From contig NZ_JAIXST010000342.1 of NCBI RefSeq assembly GCF_027484545.1, positions 1 to 38,460 of the forward strand: DNA of 38,460 nt, in the 5' to 3' direction. The DNA is from Runella sp. GTDB lineage: Bacteria > Bacteroidota > Bacteroidia > Cytophagales > Spirosomataceae. Position 1 is the stretch's first letter. Every line of letters begins with the position of its first letter. Positions 36,576 to 38,460 of this stretch are shown here, one piece after another. The notes beneath the pieces were generated by a model. That model was given only the letters and a program-made list of their open reading frames with translations, did not search any database and was not told where the DNA came from. Position numbers and translations under genes: made by a program.

Positions 36576-37601
36576 ATGAATATTCATCAATTTTACCTCA
36601 AACATATTGCCAAACAAACGGGCTATCGCGCCACTTGGGAACCCAATCGTCCGCTTTTCGTAGGGGCAGTCGGGAAGTTGGAAGAAGGCGTTTTTACAAT
36701 TTTTTCCAATTTGGAAAAAGAAGGCATTATCCCCGAAGTCATGGAAGATGAATCGGAAGGTTTTTGGGATTATACCTCCAATGAGTCGGTGAGCATCGGC
36801 ATCAAATTGGCGGGTCAGGTTCCCGTTGCCGGAAGTATGTTGACCGAAGCCGACGCAGGATTTACGCTGGATTTTAAAAGTCAGGATGCTGTGGTTTTTC
36901 AGGCTGATAAAACGCTGACGCATCAAATCGTGAACATGGGCGCTATTGAGAAGGAAATCATTAAAAAATACCGGGATGATGCATGGCCCAAAGATTGGTT
37001 GGTGATCACTCAATTGGTAGAAGCTGAGTCAGCTACGATTATTATTTCCAACAGCAGCAACAATCAGATTGATTTGAAAGCCGCTGCCAATGTCGGCACC
37101 ACCAACCTAAAACTGACCGACGCGTCGCTGGGGCTGCATGTGGTGCGTGAACGGGGAAGCAGTTTTAAGATTTTGGCCAAGAACGGTATTACGCCTTTGT
37201 ACCGCGTGATGGGTATTCGGCATCCGCTGTTCGGCAAGCCACACCTAAGTACGAAAGAAGCGATGCTATTGCCCGATGACAATACGCTGGAGGTTCAGGA
37301 GTTTGAGAAAGAAGAGCTTTTTTGCGGTCCCGCACGGGCGGCCCCGGCCGCCGCGGTGTCGAATTCAGAGTGCAGAATGTCGAGTGAAATGATGTCATTG
37401 CCTGAAATAGGTTGCCCTCAAATGGTAACGTACAATCGTAAGAACCGATTGCTTAAATCACTTCAGCATAATAGGAAGACTTGCCAAGTTTTTAAAACCT
37501 GGCAAGTCTTAGCGTCAGAACCTGAGAAGTATCGAATGGACACCCTCACAAAAATGGGATATAGAAACAAAAGTTGCTGCGTTTGCGTTAGAAAAGCATA
37601 A
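36576..37601 (+). CDS. Bacterial gasdermin-like pore-forming protein (abnormal C-terminal tail)
   Basis: Residues 1-250 fit the bacterial gasdermin pattern. A short N-terminal helix-strand part precedes the strand SVSIGIKLAG, then AGFTLDFKSQDAVVFQADKT, an acidic helix, WLVITQLVEAESATIIISN, and a final strand pair ending ITPLYRVMGIR. I recognise this from the order of elements, not a motif, so a search is needed. Gasdermins make large inner-membrane pores once a protease removes a short inhibitory tail. EEKxLF-like sequence near Leu248 is a candidate cleavage region. Residues after about 262 derive from a GC-rich palindrome, intergenic-type repeats and a terminator-like hairpin, so the natural stop was probably lost. 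No N-terminal Cys for acylation is present. It is divergent from the protease operon. Confidence 0.6.
   Translation: MNIHQFYLKHIAKQTGYRATWEPNRPLFVGAVGKLEEGVFTIFSNLEKEGIIPEVMEDESEGFWDYTSNESVSIGIKLAGQVPVAGSMLTEADAGFTLDFKSQDAVVFQADKTLTHQIVNMGAIEKEIIKKYRDDAWPKDWLVITQLVEAESATIIISNSSNNQIDLKAAANVGTTNLKLTDASLGLHVVRERGSSFKILAKNGITPLYRVMGIRHPLFGKPHLSTKEAMLLPDDNTLEVQEFEKEELFCGPARAAPAAAVSNSECRMSSEMMSLPEIGCPQMVTYNRKNRLLKSLQHNRKTCQVFKTWQVLASEPEKYRMDTLTKMGYRNKSCCVCVRKA
37337..37352. repeat. GC-rich palindrome at the abnormal end of the gasdermin-like gene
   Basis: GGCGGCC (37337-37343) and GGCCGCC (37346-37352) form a perfect 7-bp stem with a 2-base loop. The stretch is far richer in G+C than the gene around it and encodes the Ala/Pro-rich residues just after the likely end of the folded domain. 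Confidence 0.5.
37476..37510. repeat. Terminator-like hairpin inside the extended reading frame
   Basis: Arms 37476-37491 and 37495-37510 pair over 16 bases with one mismatch around a 3-base loop. It has the same design as the hairpin at 26986-27018 (long arms, AAACCT at one inner end). Such repeats normally lie between genes, which is the main sign that the reading frame of the gasdermin-like gene has run past its original stop. Confidence 0.65.
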
Positions 37602-37612
37602 CCACTTTTGTG

Positions 37613-38347
37613 ATGTCCACTATTCCCGTTATCAAACCTACCGACATTGGCCAAAAAGGGCTTTGGATCGCCTTTGGGGTACTTTTGTTGTGGTTTGTAA
37701 GTTTGGCTTTTTTGCTTCAGTATCCTATTGATTTTCGCGACCCGTTGGTGTATGTGTTTGTATTGCTGCAAATGCACTTATACACGGGGGTGTTCATCAC
37801 CGCTCACGATTCCATTCACGGCGTGGTAGCTCCTCATAACAAGCGCCTTAATTATTGGGTAGGCTTTCTAAGCGCCTCATTGTTTGCGTTTAACAATTAC
37901 AAACAACTCTCGTCCAAGCATCATTTACACCACCGCTACGCCGCCACTCCCGACGACCCCGATTACCACGGTGGGTATCCAAACTTCTTTTTGTGGTTTT
38001 TTGCTTTTGCCAAAGAGTACGTTTCGGTGGTGCAAGTGCTGTTGATGGCTGTGACATACAACATTTTGAAATTATGGTTTCCGTGGGAAAATCTGGTGGT
38101 CTTTTGGATGATTCCTGCGGTGTTGAGTACGTTTCAGTTGTTTTATTTCGGTACGTATTTGCCCCATCGCGGCGAGCATATTAATCCGCCGCTCAATGCC
38201 CGCAGTCAATCGCTCAACCACGTTAAGGCTTTTTTGAGTTGTTACTTTTTTGGGTATCATCTGGAACATCACGCGTATCCGTATCTGCCTTGGTGGCAAC
38301 TGCCGAAGGCGCGGGAGCGGATGGAAGAGATGAAGCACACAAGCTGA
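37613..38347 (+). CDS. crtW: Beta-carotene ketolase-like membrane di-iron enzyme (CrtW type)
   Basis: The product (244 residues from ATG 37613) belongs to the fatty-acid-desaturase/carotenoid-ketolase superfamily. These are inner-membrane di-iron enzymes that use O2. The histidine boxes are HDSIH (65-69), HHLHH (103-107), a single His185 in FGTYLPHR, and HLEHH (216-220). The spacing, the segment TPDDPDYH and the end AYPYLPWWQLPKAR match CrtW, which adds keto groups to beta-carotene rings, better than lipid desaturases. The length is that of CrtW. A GTG three bases upstream is less likely as the start. It lies 11 bp after the extended gasdermin frame, but a functional link is doubtful. Confidence 0.8.
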   Translation: MSTIPVIKPTDIGQKGLWIAFGVLLLWFVSLAFLLQYPIDFRDPLVYVFVLLQMHLYTGVFITAHDSIHGVVAPHNKRLNYWVGFLSASLFAFNNYKQLSSKHHLHHRYAATPDDPDYHGGYPNFFLWFFAFAKEYVSVVQVLLMAVTYNILKLWFPWENLVVFWMIPAVLSTFQLFYFGTYLPHRGEHINPPLNARSQSLNHVKAFLSCYFFGYHLEHHAYPYLPWWQLPKARERMEEMKHTS

Positions 38348-38381
38348 CATTCGGCATTCACGGGCGTTTCCTGTTTGTTTT

Positions 38382-38414
38382 TTTGCGGCTGTTCCGATAA
38401 GTATTCTAACTTTG
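38382..38414 (+). promoter_or_regulatory. Bacteroidota consensus promoter
   Basis: TTTG (38382-38385) and TAACTTTG (38407-38414) are separated by 21 bases, a full match to the -33/-7 consensus of Bacteroidota. It should drive the gene that begins at 38447. Confidence 0.6.
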
Positions 38415-38446
38415 GAACTTAATATAGCCTTAAGATTCAAAACTTC

Positions 38447-38460
38447 ATGCAAGGGAAACA
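38447..38460 (+). CDS. Start of a gene cut by the window edge
   Basis: An ATG at 38447 opens a frame (MQGK...) that leaves the window after four codons. It lies 32 bases behind a strong promoter, so a gene is likely. Nothing can be said of its product. Confidence 0.35.

Noticed and set aside
36576-37325. TerD/stress-type protein as identity of the gasdermin-like product
   Set aside because: The acidic calcium-binding motifs of TerD are absent, while strand order, length and caspase neighbours fit gasdermin better.
27025-37601. Classical toxin-antitoxin or restriction system
   Set aside because: No antitoxin, methyltransferase or restriction endonuclease domain is present in the cluster.
37602-37612. 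CACTTTTG-like box just before crtW as its promoter
   Set aside because: It ends only a few bases from the ATG, leaving almost no leader, so it is probably chance.
1-38460. tRNA, rRNA or CRISPR arrays
   Set aside because: No cloverleaf-like sequences, rRNA signatures or regularly spaced repeats were seen. The repeats found are isolated hairpins.

Overview
The window looks like a chromosomal segment of a Bacteroidota bacterium, most likely Cytophagales (Spirosomaceae, Runella-like). The evidence is the gene content (GSCFA, DUF5723, DUF2807/GIN, M1 aminopeptidase with HEAT-like tail, CrtW-type ketolase), the near absence of Shine-Dalgarno sequences, and promoters of the Bacteroidota TTTG / TAnnTTTG type. 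The genus is inferred from remembered family resemblance, not from a search.

Layout. 1-110: the last codons of an ISL3-type transposase. 299-5210: housekeeping genes holB (+), a secreted M1 aminopeptidase (-) and asd (-), the last with a clear terminator and a GC-rich inverted repeat in its leader. 5371-10371: a minus-strand run of POT peptide transporter, 5-formyl-THF cyclo-ligase and a large secreted protein with a TonB-plug-like end but no barrel. 10393-10863: a broken LamG gene. 11135-16896: a tripartite RND efflux operon (adaptor, pump, outer-membrane factor) whose pump gene carries one in-frame amber codon. 17012-21425: a small unknown membrane-anchored protein, a GSCFA protein, an Rpn-type nuclease, a DUF5723 outer-membrane protein and a SUI1/eIF1-like factor. 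21494-26962: a plus-strand accessory block of small envelope proteins, an aspartic-protease-like protein with both catalytic Asp replaced by His, DoxX, a GIN-domain protein, a frameshifted serine hydrolase and a membrane-bound AraC regulator. Two transcription units in this block share a duplicated operator/promoter module.

The exciting part is 27025-37601. Three tightly packed minus-strand genes encode a CHAT (caspase-like) protease, an Apaf-1-like STAND ATPase with a transmembrane helix and about 15 WD40 blades, and a 1283-residue protein that joins an N-acetylmuramoyl-L-alanine amidase, a C14 caspase and an SGNH hydrolase. Divergently, across 233 bp containing a perfect 11-bp inverted repeat, lies a gene whose layout fits a bacterial gasdermin. 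I read this as a cell-suicide/defence locus in which a STAND sensor activates caspase-type proteases that release a pore-forming gasdermin. Bacterial gasdermins paired with caspase-like proteases are established, including (from memory) a Runella example. The amidase and SGNH modules on the caspase chain suggest a second, wall-destroying step, which is my inference.

The window ends with a CrtW-like carotenoid ketolase gene and the promoter and first codons of another gene. I saw no tRNA, rRNA or CRISPR array, and no gene-free stretch longer than 300 bases.
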